This document shows, one piece after another, positions 1 to 10,400 of a DNA stretch of 20,090 nt. The notes under the pieces were generated by a model that saw only the letters and a program-made list of their open reading frames with translations, did not search any database and was not told the origin of the DNA. Origin of the DNA: Chara braunii (taxonomy: Eukaryota > Streptophyta > Charophyceae > Charales > Characeae); the NCBI GenBank assembly GCA_003427395.1, contig BFEA01000018.1, positions 118,864 to 138,953 on the forward strand. Direction: 5' to 3'. Both the position numbers and the translations under genes were made by a program. Within the stretch, counting starts at the first letter, position 1, and each line of letters begins with the position of its first letter.

Positions 1-32
1 ACACACACACACACACAGAAACACAGGCACAC

Positions 33-99
<67 letters not shown>
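1..99. repeat. CA dinucleotide microsatellite
   Basis: This is an (AC)n tract, interrupted around positions 17-36 and pure from about 37 to 99. It lies upstream of the long coding exon. Its left end is cut by the window edge, so the full length is unknown. Confidence 0.97.
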
Positions 100-102
<3 letters not shown>

Positions 103-226
103 GTTCCCGCTTCCCTCGCTTCGCGTCTGTGCCTGCTCGTTTTCCTCTCTTCGTTCGGGTCTTAATGATGGTTTCCTGTGGTTGGCACTTCGTTTCCATG
201 CAGGGCAACGAGGCAGCGTTACCGGA

Positions 227-1752
227 ATGCTGGACTCCATGGACGCCAATTCTCCGCTGCGCAATCGTCACGGCTGTGGTCCGGGAAGGATACGTAGTAG
301 CCACACAAGACTTAGTGTGTATAGGCGCAGACGGCATAAAAGAGCCGATCAACAACTGCTGCCTGGCTCAGGCAGCTTGGAGAATTTGAAAGGGGTTACC
401 GTCGGCGACGTCCATCATCATGGTGTTGGCGGTCATGCTTCTTCAGCGCACACGCTTGGAGAACCTCCTCTCGAGAAGAGTAGGTTGTTGACCATGGATG
501 GTGCCACGTCGTCCTCCGCGAGCGCCCACTCAGCGCCGACTCCTCCATTTGCCCCTCCATCAAGTGCTTACTCGTGGGGCTTCAGTCTGTGTTCCTCGAG
601 CAGTCATCCATGCCCTTCGCAAGGACCAAACCCCATTACCGACCGTAGTACGGGTTCGTTTGGGCCTGCAGCCGCTGTCCACCTCCCCGGGAACTTAGGA
701 GGACAACGCCCTGTCGGCGCTGTCGCCTATGAGTGCAACATAGGGACCAAACAGAATGAAGATGGTCATCGGCATGGACCAGGTGGTGACGGCCACAGAC
801 AAGTCGAAGAAGACAGCGATGGCGAAGTTTGTCTTATAGACATGCAGTCCGTCGAGCACTATAGAGTTTCCTCCGAGTCGGACCAGGCTCGAGCTGACCA
901 TAGGGTACAGTGGAATCTCTGTGGCGATTCGCGAATCGGCTGGAGAGGCGTTGAATTGCATCAAAATGAGAAAGACTACGGGGAGAAGAAGACGGAGGAA
1001 GGGGAGGGGGAGGGGGAAGGGGAGCGGGAGAAAGGAAACATGGCAAGTGTTAGAGCACAGCTGGAAGCAATCAGGACCGAGCCGGGATCTCTAGCAACTG
1101 CAGTTCATCATGATCCGTCTGGATCTGGGCTAGGACCACAGACGTTCCCGGGAACGAACCGGGATCTGTACTCTTTCAGAGCTACAGATCCGTTCCTCCC
1201 GCCAAGGTTGTACCCGACTCAGCCGACTGCCGCAGACGACCTCGCCCCTACTTGTAAGGCCTCTACTGCTCAGTATCTGATCCCTCCCACTACTGAAGTG
1301 TGTTCGTACACCATGCTCCTTCTTGGATTGGACGTGGCTAATGAGCTGGGTGGTATGCACTCGGAGTTCGACATGAAGGTCGACGATCAACCCGAAGCTA
1401 GCTCCGAGGCTACGTTGCATGCGCAAGGTGTGCTGGCTCCAATTCCCATGCACGACCTGGATGTCGTACTGAATCAGCTATCTTCTTCCCTTATCAAGCG
1501 CGACGAGTGCCGTTCGCCATTCGAATCCAAGGATTGCTCCTCGGTCATCGACGAGAGCGATGACGAGGCAGCCTGTGGCAGGATCGAGCCCCGACGCTCC
1601 TCCCTCCTAACGGAGACTGCGGATCATCATGGCGCCCATGAAGGCTGGCAGGTGAGCTGGCGATGCCTTTCTGGCTCAACAGACGCAGAGGAGGACAATC
1701 TTTGTGCGGCTGGAGGGGGAAACGGAAGAGGAAGTGGCGGAGCGGGAGGAGA

Positions 1753-1786
<34 letters not shown>

Positions 1787-4700
1787 GGAGGAGGAGTTGG
1801 TTCTCTCAACAGACGTCGCCCGCCGGTCATCTGCGTTGACAGCGCCCGACGACGAGCGGCAGCAGCCGGGGTCGAGCTCAAGGGAGATGCCGGCGGGTTG
1901 CCGTCTACCCCGACCAGTTTGTTATCAGACCGGTGCTTGATGAGTCCCTCAGTTTCTCCATCGTCCGACACGTGGCACACAGCAAACAACTGGCCCACTC
2001 CGCGTTTCACAGACAGATCAACCTTGTCACGTCAGACGAGGATTCTTCCCAGCCCTGGGAGCACGGCCTCTAGCGACCTCCGATGGAATGGACTTTGTCA
2101 CGGGTCCGAACATGGTCCGGGAACTGGTCCGGGAACTGGTTCTGAACCTGGTTTGCAATCTGGTTTGGCAACCGCTTTGGGACCTGGTCTGGGATCCGAC
2201 TTGGTATCAGGTTTCAGGTCCGAATACGGTTCCGTATCTGCACCGGGAACTGGTTCAAGACCTGGTTTGCCATCTGGTTCGGCAACCACCTTGGGAGCTG
2301 GTTTTGGACCTGGTTGTGGACGTGGTTGTGGACCTGGTTTGGGATCTGGTCAAGGATCCTGCTCTGTATCTGGTTTGGCATGTCTTGCGGTACGCCCGGC
2401 CGGAGCTGGGATGGAATCCGCGACCGGATCTGGGGTGGGATCTCACGTGGGGTCGGGATCTGTTGTGGATCAACTAAGCAGCAACAACACGAACCTGGAG
2501 CGCTCCACGTGGCGCCTTGCTGGCCCCACGGGGAACATTAGCCTGAGTGGACGTGGCGGCTTAGCGCCCGTCGACGTCGCGCAGATCCATGGTCAGGAGG
2601 GATTGCCAGTTGTTGTAAGTGGAGGAATCGCGAACACTCAGTCCAGATCTCCAGCCGAAACTCAACGCTGCACAATCGACGGCTACGCGCTTCCAGCTGA
2701 CCTGAAGGCAAGCAGCATGGGAACGGATGGAGCAGAGGGAAGAAAGGAAGAGGAGGCAAGGGTGCCAGGTGAGCTGGGACCGAGATCTGTCCGATATGGG
2801 CTTGAAGGAGGTATGACCAGAGGAGTGGGGGCGGGAGCGGCGCAACCATTTGCCGACATGAGGTCGTCGTATTCGTTGCCAGCAGCTGGGAGAGGGGAGG
2901 GAGAATCAAAGGCAGCAGGTCGTCCGACCGGAGAGGGCAGCTCAGAGGTTAGAACGAGGGATAACCTCGTCGAGCTGCGGAGCAACCCCTTGAACGTGAT
3001 GCAACGAGAAGGAGAACCTGGAGGAGGAGGAGGAGGAGGAGGAGGAGGAGGAGAGGCAGGAGGAGAGGCTTGGGAGGGGCGGGGAACGGAGCAAGGAGAA
3101 GGAGAGAGGTATGCTGCCTCAGCCGTGGATATACTGGAAGGCGAGAGAGAGGGGCGCGGAGAGGTCAACGTACACGAGAGAGAGAGACAGGGAGGAGAGA
3201 CGGGAGCCGCTGTCAACGATCGGGGGGTCATCAGAGCAGCAGGAGGGGGAGTAAGAGGAGGAGGAGACGGCAGAGGAGGGAAAAAACCACCACCGGAGGA
3301 TGACGCCGCACGGAATGCGCGACAAACAGAAGTGTGCGACTCTAGCAATCCGGCGATGTGTGTCGCGCAAGTGCCGCCGGTCAGAACGAGGTCGAACTGC
3401 GAGCATGAAGGTGTGAGAGCGGGAGAGGTAGGTGGCGTCTTGCCGGCCCGATCAGAAACGCAGGGAGGAAACGAGAGACGCGAGGAGGTGGAGAAGGGAG
3501 GGGCGACAGCACAGTACCAAGAACAGAAGAAGAAGAATGCTGAGTTCTCCTCACTTCGCGCGCCGTATACAGTCAAGGCAATACAGGCCGACGTGGGGGA
3601 GGGCGAGGCAAGAGGAGGCCTGCCATCATCCTCCAATCCACCCGTGAATGATAATAGCCCCCACTGCGGGGAGTCTGAGAGACAGCCTGAGCTTGATCAG
3701 CTGCAAAAGCAACCACCACATACCGAGGACAGCACTGCCGACACGTCGGATCGAAATCGGGATCGGGATCGAGATCGAATCGCTGCAGAAGCACGCGAGA
3801 AGAAGGGTACTTCCCCACAGAGCTCGAAAAGGAAGTGGTCTTCCTCCCCGGGACCGTATGAGCTAGGAGAGCAGCTAGCTGTGGCGAATATTGACCCGCC
3901 TACCGGTCGCCCTCATGCTCGTCCTTCGACTGGGAGCTTTGCTACACGCAGCGGGTTGGTCGGTGATGCGCATCAAGGCGGAGCCGTTCTTAGCAGCACT
4001 AACGGAGAGATGGAAGTGTGCAGCAATTTCAACCCTGTAGCAAGAGCAGGAAGACAATCAGCCATAGCCGGCCTCGAGAAAGAGTGTGGGGACTGCGGCG
4101 GAAGAGCAGTGGCGGCCGAGAAGCTCGGCTATGGCAGCCAAGGAGGGAGCGGGAACACTGAGGACGACGTGAGTGACACTCGGCTCTTGCTTTTCCGCTC
4201 TGGGTCAGATGATATGGGTATGGAGCCCCTCTCCATTGGTGAAGAAGATTCATACATTCATAGCTTGCACTGGGTTGGGGTAGCCCCCCCCCTCTCTCTT
4301 GACGAAACTTCCTTCGGGCAGGAAGAGGAAGGCAACGTCAGAGATACACCCTTTGAAGATGATGGCGATGAAGGATTCGCCACGGCGACCTCGACGTTGA
4401 TCTCCGTGCCAGAATTGACGTCCCCGTACAGCAGGAGCCCCACTTTCATGCCCAGCGATGGTGGCTCCGGCTCGATTCAACCGCAAAAGGGGAGAATGAA
4501 TGACCCTCAGGGATTCTCCTCCTTCCCTGCAAATCCGAGAGACACCACCCTCACACCAGATCATGGAGGATTCGATCTACCTGAGGATCAACATTACGGC
4601 GGTGGTCATGCTCATCGGCTTTCTCCTGTGGTTGTTGCGCCCCCTACGCCTCCACCAACTCCTCTGGCTCCTACCCCTCCCCCTCCCCCTCCTCTTCCTC

Positions 4701-5530
4701 TTGCTCCTCCTATTGCTCCTAATTTTGATCAATACCAGAGTGAACGGTTGGTTCAGCCGCTGAGCGGAATGTTCTCTGCACTCGAGGGGTCGTTTCCGTT
4801 GTCGTCAACGAGTGTAACCAATGTAGGCGCACCTAATTTGCATGCACAGCTCGCCCCTCGCTTTGGGTCGATGAGAGGAGGAGGCGAAAGAGAAGGAGTG
4901 GGAGGGGTAGAGAGGGAAGACGCAGGTGAACGAGGAGGAGGAGGACGAACACGAGAACGAGGGCTCGCTACACGAGATCGTCGAGATGGAGGGGGGGAAG
5001 CGCATGGTACAGGCGGCGGGAAGGAGGTGAGTTATCTGAGGGCAAAGTTTGACGACGAAGAGCAGCTGCATGTTGACCCCCAGTGTTCCTGGCTCGGCAC
5101 GAGCGACGGAGGAGGGTTGCAGATCCATGCCGATCAGGTCAACAGGGAGGGGAAGGGTGAGCGGCTGCTTAGTCAGTCATCGGACGAAGCGCAGAGTGAC
5201 ACGTGGGCGATCCCCAGCGATTCCGCCCCGCGCAGAAGTGCAACCTTATCTGCTGAAGAAGTGCATTACGACTCCGCCGTGGAATGGTCAGTCATTGGTC
5301 AGGATCAGGTTCCGGACGAGCTTCCAGAACTGGGAAACGACTGCCGAAAAGGGGCAACGGGATCCCAAGCTGCTTCGGGAGCTCAGTACGGAGCTGCTGC
5401 TAACGTCAACAATGTCATGGAAACAGTTCCGCCCGTGTCCAATCCAGAGCTGGAAGCGCCGGCCGTGCAGGAGATGAAGCCCAAAGTGAAACGAGGCCAG
5501 GCCACCGATCCCCAGAGCGTTGCTGCAAGG
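227..5530 (+). CDS. Long 5' exon of a plant-type bHLH transcription factor (class VIII-like), partial
   Basis: One frame stays open for over 1760 codons. Most of the product is low complexity and probably disordered: Gly-rich blocks (1708-1797, 3019-3055), a degenerate Gly-Pro-Thr/Ser-Leu repeat (about 2100-2440), an Arg-Asp run (about 3750-3780) and a Pro-rich block (about 4640-4725). The last residues before the donor read KVKRGQATDPQSVAAR, which matches the start of the basic region of plant bHLH proteins. DPQSVAAR is typical of class VIII (HEC/RSL relatives), while RGQATDP also recalls LRL (class XI) proteins. The expected continuation (RRERI..., helix-loop-helix) is absent because the frame meets a donor after AGG at 5530. 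It would be a nuclear DNA-binding regulator. The start is uncertain: the first ATG is 227, an ATG in strong context (ACCATGG) is at 494, and an acceptor-like CAG ends at 202-203. The bHLH identity is fairly secure, the subfamily less so. Chara is reported to have a single class VIII bHLH gene, and this could be it. Confidence 0.78.
2100..2440 (+). repeat. Degenerate in-frame tandem repeat inside the bHLH exon
   Basis: About 340 bp consist of 12- and 18-bp variants built on a GGNNCTGGTTTGG-like unit. They encode repeated Gly-Pro-Gly-Thr-Gly and Pro-Gly-Leu-X-Ser-Gly motifs. All units keep the frame, which supports real coding use. Length variation between individuals or strains is likely. Confidence 0.8.
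4640..4725 (+). repeat. Proline-rich coding block
   Basis: A CCT/CCC/CCA-rich stretch encodes runs of up to six prolines interspersed with Leu, Thr and Ala. It is a candidate flexible spacer or SH3/WW/profilin-type ligand in the bHLH protein. In another frame it gives a Leu-rich pseudo-membrane segment, which is an artefact. Confidence 0.75.
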
Positions 5531-5537
5531 GTACGTG
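5529..5537 (+). other. Splice donor ending the bHLH exon
   Basis: AGG|GTACGTG gives a near-consensus GT donor in phase 0, exactly where homology to the bHLH basic region stops. Reading through gives about 30 unrelated residues and a stop at 5624-5626. A second possible donor (GTGAAA at 5535) would keep V and part of the next R codon. No exon encoding the rest of the bHLH domain was found downstream, so the intron probably extends past the window end. Confidence 0.7.
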
Positions 5538-5765
5538 AAACAACACTCTACCTAGACGTTAACCCTGTCCCTTCTCCCGCACTGCCCTATCCTCTCCGTG
5601 TTGTCTTCCCCTTCAGTGCCACCTAACCTCTCCTTGTCTAGGTTCGATCACCATGAAGGTGAAGTAAGGTGCTCTAACAGGCTTGTAAGCTCTTCCACCC
5701 TCGGTAAGAGCGTGTGTGTTATCATGTTTAACAGACTCGTGAGGTCTTCCGCCTCGATAAGAGCG

Positions 5766-5766
<1 letters not shown>

Positions 5767-5807
<41 letters not shown>
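5767..5807. repeat. TG dinucleotide microsatellite
   Basis: A pure (TG)n run of about 41 bp within the intron segment. Confidence 0.97.
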
Positions 5808-5808
<1 letters not shown>

Positions 5809-6120
5809 GGCTATACACACCTCCACAGACAAAGCATGATGTGCGAGACTGCTTCGTTGGACTTTCACCGACTCATCAGGAGGTCGAACCCGACGGTCTG
5901 CCAAGGATGCATTTGACTGATGAATAAGGACTCACCACGTCGCCGAGATTTACCATACCCCTGAGAAAAGTGGTCGGCTGTAGTCACACCGAACATGCAA
6001 TCCCTGATTAGAACGACAGTCAGCCCGAGAAACTAGTGTGTCACAGCCATAAAACTCGCTCTATACACCAACTCAGCCAGAGATATCCACTGGCATGTGT
6101 TTACGTTCCCTAAACAGGAT

Positions 6121-6238
6121 TTCACTACCCTCTTCCCCCGAACACAACGCACCCTTATTTTGGCTGTATCTGGGGGGAAATATAGCTTGTATACATTCCT
6201 TTTTAGGGTGCGTTACGTTCGGGGGAAGACGGTAGTAA
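6121..6238. repeat. 118-bp foldback (inverted repeat, MITE-like)
   Basis: The left arm (6121-6154) and right arm (6205-6238) are inverted copies with only about four differences over some 33 bp. Each contains CTTCCCCCGAAC or its complement. The 50-bp centre is AT-rich. Size and structure fit a miniature inverted-repeat element or a stable hairpin. No clear target-site duplication was seen. Confidence 0.72.
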
Positions 6239-6324
6239 CGCTAGACTCTGACAGACCGTCTCGCCCGACTTTCACCAGCTCGTGAGGAAGTTGAACTCCT
6301 ACAGTCCGCGTGCGTGCGTCCGAG

Positions 6325-6348
6325 TGTGTATGTGTGTGTGTCACAAAC

Positions 6349-6386
<38 letters not shown>
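6325..6386. repeat. GT then GA simple repeats
   Basis: A short GT tract (about 6325-6341) is followed by an (AG)n tract at 6349-6386 with one interruption. Confidence 0.93.
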
Positions 6387-6632
6387 CTTTCGTTTCTTGT
6401 TTAGCATCAACCGACCAGCGTCACTCCGTCACGCAGCACGGAAAGCACCGTAATTGAGCCCTCAGAACGGAGGCCCAGCTGGGACACAAGGCTATCCTCC
6501 CACTGGAGCCCCACCGGAACTGAAATGTCGATGCCACTGGGCCCGCCACGAACGCCTGCCGAGACCAGGACTCCGCCCCCATGACATAACGTGCGTGAGG
6601 GCCCCTCTTCACAAAGTGTCAGTTGCACTGGC

Positions 6633-6659
6633 TTTTTTTTTTTTTTTTTTTTTTTTTTT
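6633..6659. repeat. T27 homopolymer
   Basis: An uninterrupted run of 27 T residues. It directly follows a GC-rich stretch of about 200 bp (6418-6630) with no recognisable content. Confidence 0.95.
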
Positions 6660-6773
6660 GTCATCTTGAGTGAAAGATTTCCGACCTATTTGTGAGGAGA
6701 AGCACGGCTGCCTTATCCATGCTTTTGGTCAGTCACACATTTCTCCCACCTGTGTTCCTCACTTGCTAAGTTG

Positions 6774-6798
6774 CTATAGCCTATAGCCTATAGCCTAT
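6774..6798. repeat. Short 7-bp tandem repeat
   Basis: CTATAGC is repeated about 3.5 times. Confidence 0.9.
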
Positions 6799-7812
6799 TG
6801 GCCTATGTGCCTTGAGGTCCAGGTTGACATTGAATTTCATGAAAAGCTCGCGTATATCTTACATCAAATGGGATTCCCGGGTCCGTACTCCTTGGTATGA
6901 CACTACTATGACTCCATGTCTCGTCCATGATCTCTGTTAGTCAACGGTCATGCTGACCAATGACCATTGACCAAGAGTCAGCAAAGCAGTGAGTGCATAC
7001 TCACACTAGGACTTTCCTGGATGCATATGACCGCTTTTCCAACCCGGTGTGGATGCACCAGGTTGGAATTATGTCCACAGAGAAGTGGAAGAAGTCCTGG
7101 TGTGATTACGCCTCCAGAGTCTCGGGGATGGCTATGACGAAAGGGAGAGACAGTCCAGCCATCCGTAGGGAGAAAATGATGGATAAGTTGTGAAGAGGAG
7201 GATTACTCACTGGCTGGCCTGATCTAAAAGACCATTGCTGAGAATCAGTGCAGAAGCGAAGCTGTATGAGATGGAGCGGCACTGGATATGGTAGGTTATG
7301 TCCTGGAAGGAAATGTGCTGGCTGCCAAGGGGTAGTAGGGTCAACATGGCATAAGAACGCACACAATTCTTTTTTCATTGATTTTACACGGACAAATAGA
7401 GAATTGCATCTGCCATTAGATTGAAATGATAAAATAAACGAATCTTGTTGCTCTTTTTTGTCTTTCCTTTTGAAGATCCTTAAGAAGTTCTGCGATGCTC
7501 CCCAGACTCCCCACCAATACACGCAGCCTTCCCGGCAAGCCCACTTAATGAGGATGCACTTATCACCTCGCTATAGTGGTAACCTGCAACGAAGTTTGCC
7601 ACAAAAAAAGGAAAAAAAAAAAGTATCCAAGATAGCCTCAGGGTTGCGGGTGGATTGTCAGAAGGAGAGGAAGACGCATCCAGTGGCTGAACAGCTAGAC
7701 CAAATGTCCTTCGTACGCCTATGGGGGGTCCACCAGTACTTGGCCCTATTGATGTTTGTATGACAACTTAGTCGGTACTCATAGTAACACCTTATGACAT
7801 CAACCACAGAGG

Positions 7813-7816
<4 letters not shown>

Positions 7817-7846
<30 letters not shown>

Positions 7847-7853
7847 AAGAAGA
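7817..7853. repeat. AAG trinucleotide microsatellite
   Basis: A pure (AAG)n of about 12 units inside the PLE2 3' pLTR. The matching place in the other pLTR (about 13155-13215) is only a degenerate purine-rich stretch, so the array expanded after the copies separated. Confidence 0.93.
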
Positions 7854-7957
7854 GGAGGCAAACCCACACAAGATAAAAAAAAAAACGTTCTCCCGAGTGC
7901 GACTGACCCGCATGAAGTTACAATGAAAAACATCGAGCCCAGTCAAAACCGTGGCAT

Positions 7958-8016
7958 AATCCTACCGGTTTCGGCTGGCCGGCGTGTGGCCGCCACTCCA
8001 GCCATCATCAGGGATC
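7958..8016 (-). ncRNA. Hammerhead ribozyme motif, PLE2 3' pLTR
   Basis: On the minus strand the order is: stem I strand GAUCC, core CUGAUGA (8011-8005), one extra U, stem II GGCUGG/CCAGCC (7998-8003 with 7973-7978) closing a structured loop, then GAA (7972-7970), stem III ACCGGU, A17 (7963) and stem I strand GGAUU. All invariant core bases (C3 U4 G5 A6 G8 A9, G12 A13 A14, A15.1, U16.1) are present. Predicted cleavage is between 7963 and 7962. The extra base between A9 and stem II has a precedent in a viroid hammerhead. The fold was read by eye. Type I topology is known from Penelope-like elements. Confidence 0.8.
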
Positions 8017-8504
8017 TTGCGGCTGTCGCCGCCCGTCGGTGAAAAAGCCGACGCCTGCGATCCTTTCATCTTGCTAAGACTGTCAAACACTACAAGTACC
8101 TGCGTTGCCCTAGCAGATCAAGACAAAGGACTAGATACACAAACCAGTACAGTTCACCAAGAGCCGTAGCCTTGGTTAAAAGCTACGAGTTATTTAGCAA
8201 TTCATCATCCATCCACCTAGGTCCAGATACAGAAGCCCAAAAGACACCGGTCGGAACTTTCGGTAGTTGTTAGAAGGGAATCAACAAGGAACAAGGTCTG
8301 GCCCAGTGTTTACACTACAAGTACAAAAAGAATAATATTGAAGCCCACATACCCAAGATCGAACCGCCACAACATCGAATCAGCATTCAGAAGAAAGCAA
8401 CAACATCGAAAAGATACTGGAAAAAAAAACGGACCCAAGTTCAATCATCATGTTGAAGGCTTGAAGCCCTACATTCGGGCTGAAGTTCCCCTAGCACATT
8501 CAAT

Positions 8505-9870
8505 CTACAACCTGGCCCATCCGGTCACGAAAGGCAGCCATTGGTCCCATAATCCGGCAAACTTCTTCAAAAAGTTAACTAATGCAGGATCGAAGTAACA
8601 GTCAGGATATCCACACTGCCAGAGCTCGACCCTCAAAGTAAATGGACCAGGAACTGGCAGGAAGCTCCATGTCAGGGACTGTGACAAACAATCTGGCGCA
8701 GTGCTGAAAGGACAACATAACAACAATCTTTCGCTCCTTACTTGAATAAAACACAAAATTTTGTATACTATGGAAGGTCAACTTCTCATGCATCCAGCCC
8801 CACTGATTCTTGTGCTGCATGGGAATCCATACCAAGCCAGTCTTGCATTCGAACACCTTCAGGACACAACCGAAGAAGTCTCATGTTTGCCCATCAATGG
8901 CATCATTGGTCTTTTCAAGGGTCAAATTGCTATCATAACTCGTATAAAATTTCCGGATCAATCCCGCCGCTCGTTCATACGACCCAATCACATTCCCATC
9001 CCGAACAAAAAAGAACTGAAACATCACCCACCAACCTAAAACCGTGAAACAGAGTCTCAAAGCGATAAGTAGAAAGGGAGGACAAGAAGACGAACTCATT
9101 TCAGCCATATAACATAGAAACCAAAGCCAGACTAGAAGATTTGCCCATAGGAATGCGAACTGCCTGTCGAAAAAGAGTTCCACCGACCACGACAAATGTA
9201 TTGCTGAGTTCAAATTCCACACAGCGACAGACCTGTTGAAAGCTCAAATGCAACCAACCCTCTTCTTGCTCATCTTTCACCAATCTCACATTTTTACCTC
9301 TCCTCAGCAATGCAATCTTCTTACATCCATTATTAACCCAGTAATCGATGATTCACTCCAAGGCTTGCAAAATAAAGAAATGAGGCAGGCTAGAGAACAT
9401 TTCTTTAACATCAAAGTAAAGCCCAATTAGATATTGTCCCTTGTTCAATGTCTTTGTTGACATCACGAATGTCCCATATCAAGTCAGTCGTCGTATGCAA
9501 ATTGAAGTTCGAATTTACAGGCAATTTTTAAAGCATGTGATTGATCGCACGTGAAATCAATTGACCGCCAACATAAGAGTATTATGAGTAGAACGGACGG
9601 ATAGGCCTCCACCTCTTCTCATCTTCGTGTTTAGGAATGTAAAAGGCATGCCCAAAAAACCCGTTGACTTTCCATCGACTCAACTTCTGAAGTTCCAATC
9701 CCGAATATTTTTCTCGACAGTTTTTCAAGATTGTTACCTCATCATCATAGCAACGAGAGAAGGATATATTATCAAAGAATAACGAGTGCTCAGACCATTC
9801 CAAAATACAGTAGGACAACAAACAAATATATATCTCATATTGCGATCAAAGGGGGAATAGCGGAACACAC
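8505..9870 (-). pseudogene. PLE2 reverse transcriptase remnant
   Basis: Pieces in several minus-strand frames align in order with the PLE1 RT. They are an N-terminal FRYSPFDRN (about 9840-9865); FYIPKHEDEKRWRPI (9582-9650 region); AINHML then a stop (about 9520); motif A GLYFDVKEMFSSLPH (9377-9424); motif B VRIPMGKSSSLA (about 9110-9160); motif C FRLVGDVSVL (about 9015-9040); and the thumb LWQCGYPDCYFDPALVNFLKKF ending near 8505. The catalytic motif A Asp is kept. The first Asp of the motif C pair is Gly (codon 9028-9026), so the enzyme would be dead even without the frameshifts and stops. Relationship to PLE1 is clear, but identity is low, so this is a different, older family or subfamily. 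Confidence 0.8.
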
Positions 9871-10065
9871 AAGTCAATGAAGACGACCATGTTGTGTTGT
9901 AACCAATTCCATATGAGAGGTAGCAAAAGATCAAGAATCATCGGACACAATACCAAAGCAGCTATGCAACTCATCCATACAAAAGAAATCATTGGAGATG
10001 TTTGGAGCAAATGTAGATTCGGAGGACTTGAAAGAGTAAAAGAAGTTTACAACGTAAGAAGAATG

Positions 10066-10400
10066 GTCATTTCATCAAAATGGACATTTTTTATTTTTTG
10101 AACGAAATTGAAACCGAGTTTTTTTGCCGAAAACTTGTCAAAATTTGTTGTTCCTGATGGTTCAGCGTTTTACAAACGTTGGACCCCCTGGTTGTACATG
10201 GACCTAGCTTGAGACCAGGCACCTCCAGGTAGGACTGGCTAGAGGTACCTGGTTTCAAGCTTGGTTCATGTACAGCCAGGGGTTCCAGTGTTTTACAAAC
10301 GTCGGACCCTCAGGAACAACAAATTTTGACGAGGTTTGGGTCAAAAACTCAGTTTCGATTTCGTTCAAAAAATAAAAGATGTTCATTTTCACGAAATGGC
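10066..10400. repeat. 335-bp near-palindromic foldback
   Basis: The left arm (about 10066-10223) and right arm (about 10234-10400) are inverted copies over roughly 160 bp each, with scattered mismatches and small indels, around a loop of about 10 bp. Shared blocks include TCAAAATTTGTTGTTCCTGA and, near the centre, a CTTGAGACCAGGCACCTCCAGG-like arm. It lies between the GIY-YIG and RT parts of PLE2, where PLE1 has coding sequence, so it probably inserted into PLE2. No coding content or clear target-site duplication was seen. Confidence 0.85.

Larger units (their letters stand above)
5531..7752 (+). other. Proximal intron segment without recognisable gene
   Basis: No convincing coding sequence was found between the donor and the first retroelement. 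The segment holds two related ~55-bp units (about 5663-5765), a GT tract, a 118-bp foldback, GT/GA tracts, a T27 run, a short 7-bp tandem repeat and otherwise unique-looking sequence. Two short stretches (about 5861-5905 and 6266-6308) resemble each other over about 43 bp. Short open frames, for example at 6993-7193, match no family I recognise. Confidence 0.6.
7753..8490 (-). repeat. PLE2 3' terminal repeat (pLTR)
   Basis: This 738-bp segment is clearly similar to 13076-13273 plus 19292-19911 over its whole length, with scattered substitutions and small indels. It starts about 15 bp after the last RT codon. It carries an (AAG)n tract at 7817-7853 and a hammerhead motif. Confidence 0.85.

Noticed and set aside
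1704-1940. Frame with a run of glutamates on the plus strand
   Set aside because: It is the same GGA/GAG-rich repeat that encodes poly-Gly in the long frame, read one base off.
2683-3636. 317-codon open frame on the minus strand
   Set aside because: It is Ser/Pro/Leu-rich and mirrors GGA/GAG-rich codons of the plus-strand exon. It has no domain, and the overlapping 1768-codon frame with a bHLH end explains the region.
4500-4763. Leucine-rich putative membrane segment
   Set aside because: It is an out-of-frame reading of the Pro-rich CCT block of the bHLH exon.
5863-5923. Extra CTGATGA words (minus strand 5879-5873 followed by GAAA; plus strand 5917-5923) as further hammerheads
   Set aside because: In the minus case only six bases separate the core from GAAA, too few for a stem II hairpin. 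The plus case has no GAAA at a suitable distance. Single 7-mers are expected by chance in 20 kb.
6407-6664. 85-codon minus-strand frame starting in the T27 run
   Set aside because: Its first part is the homopolymer, the rest matches nothing I recognise, and there is no supporting context. It is left as a GC-rich anonymous stretch.
6993-7193. 66-codon plus-strand frame
   Set aside because: It is short, with no family resemblance and no clear continuation. It could be a decayed fragment, but this cannot be supported.
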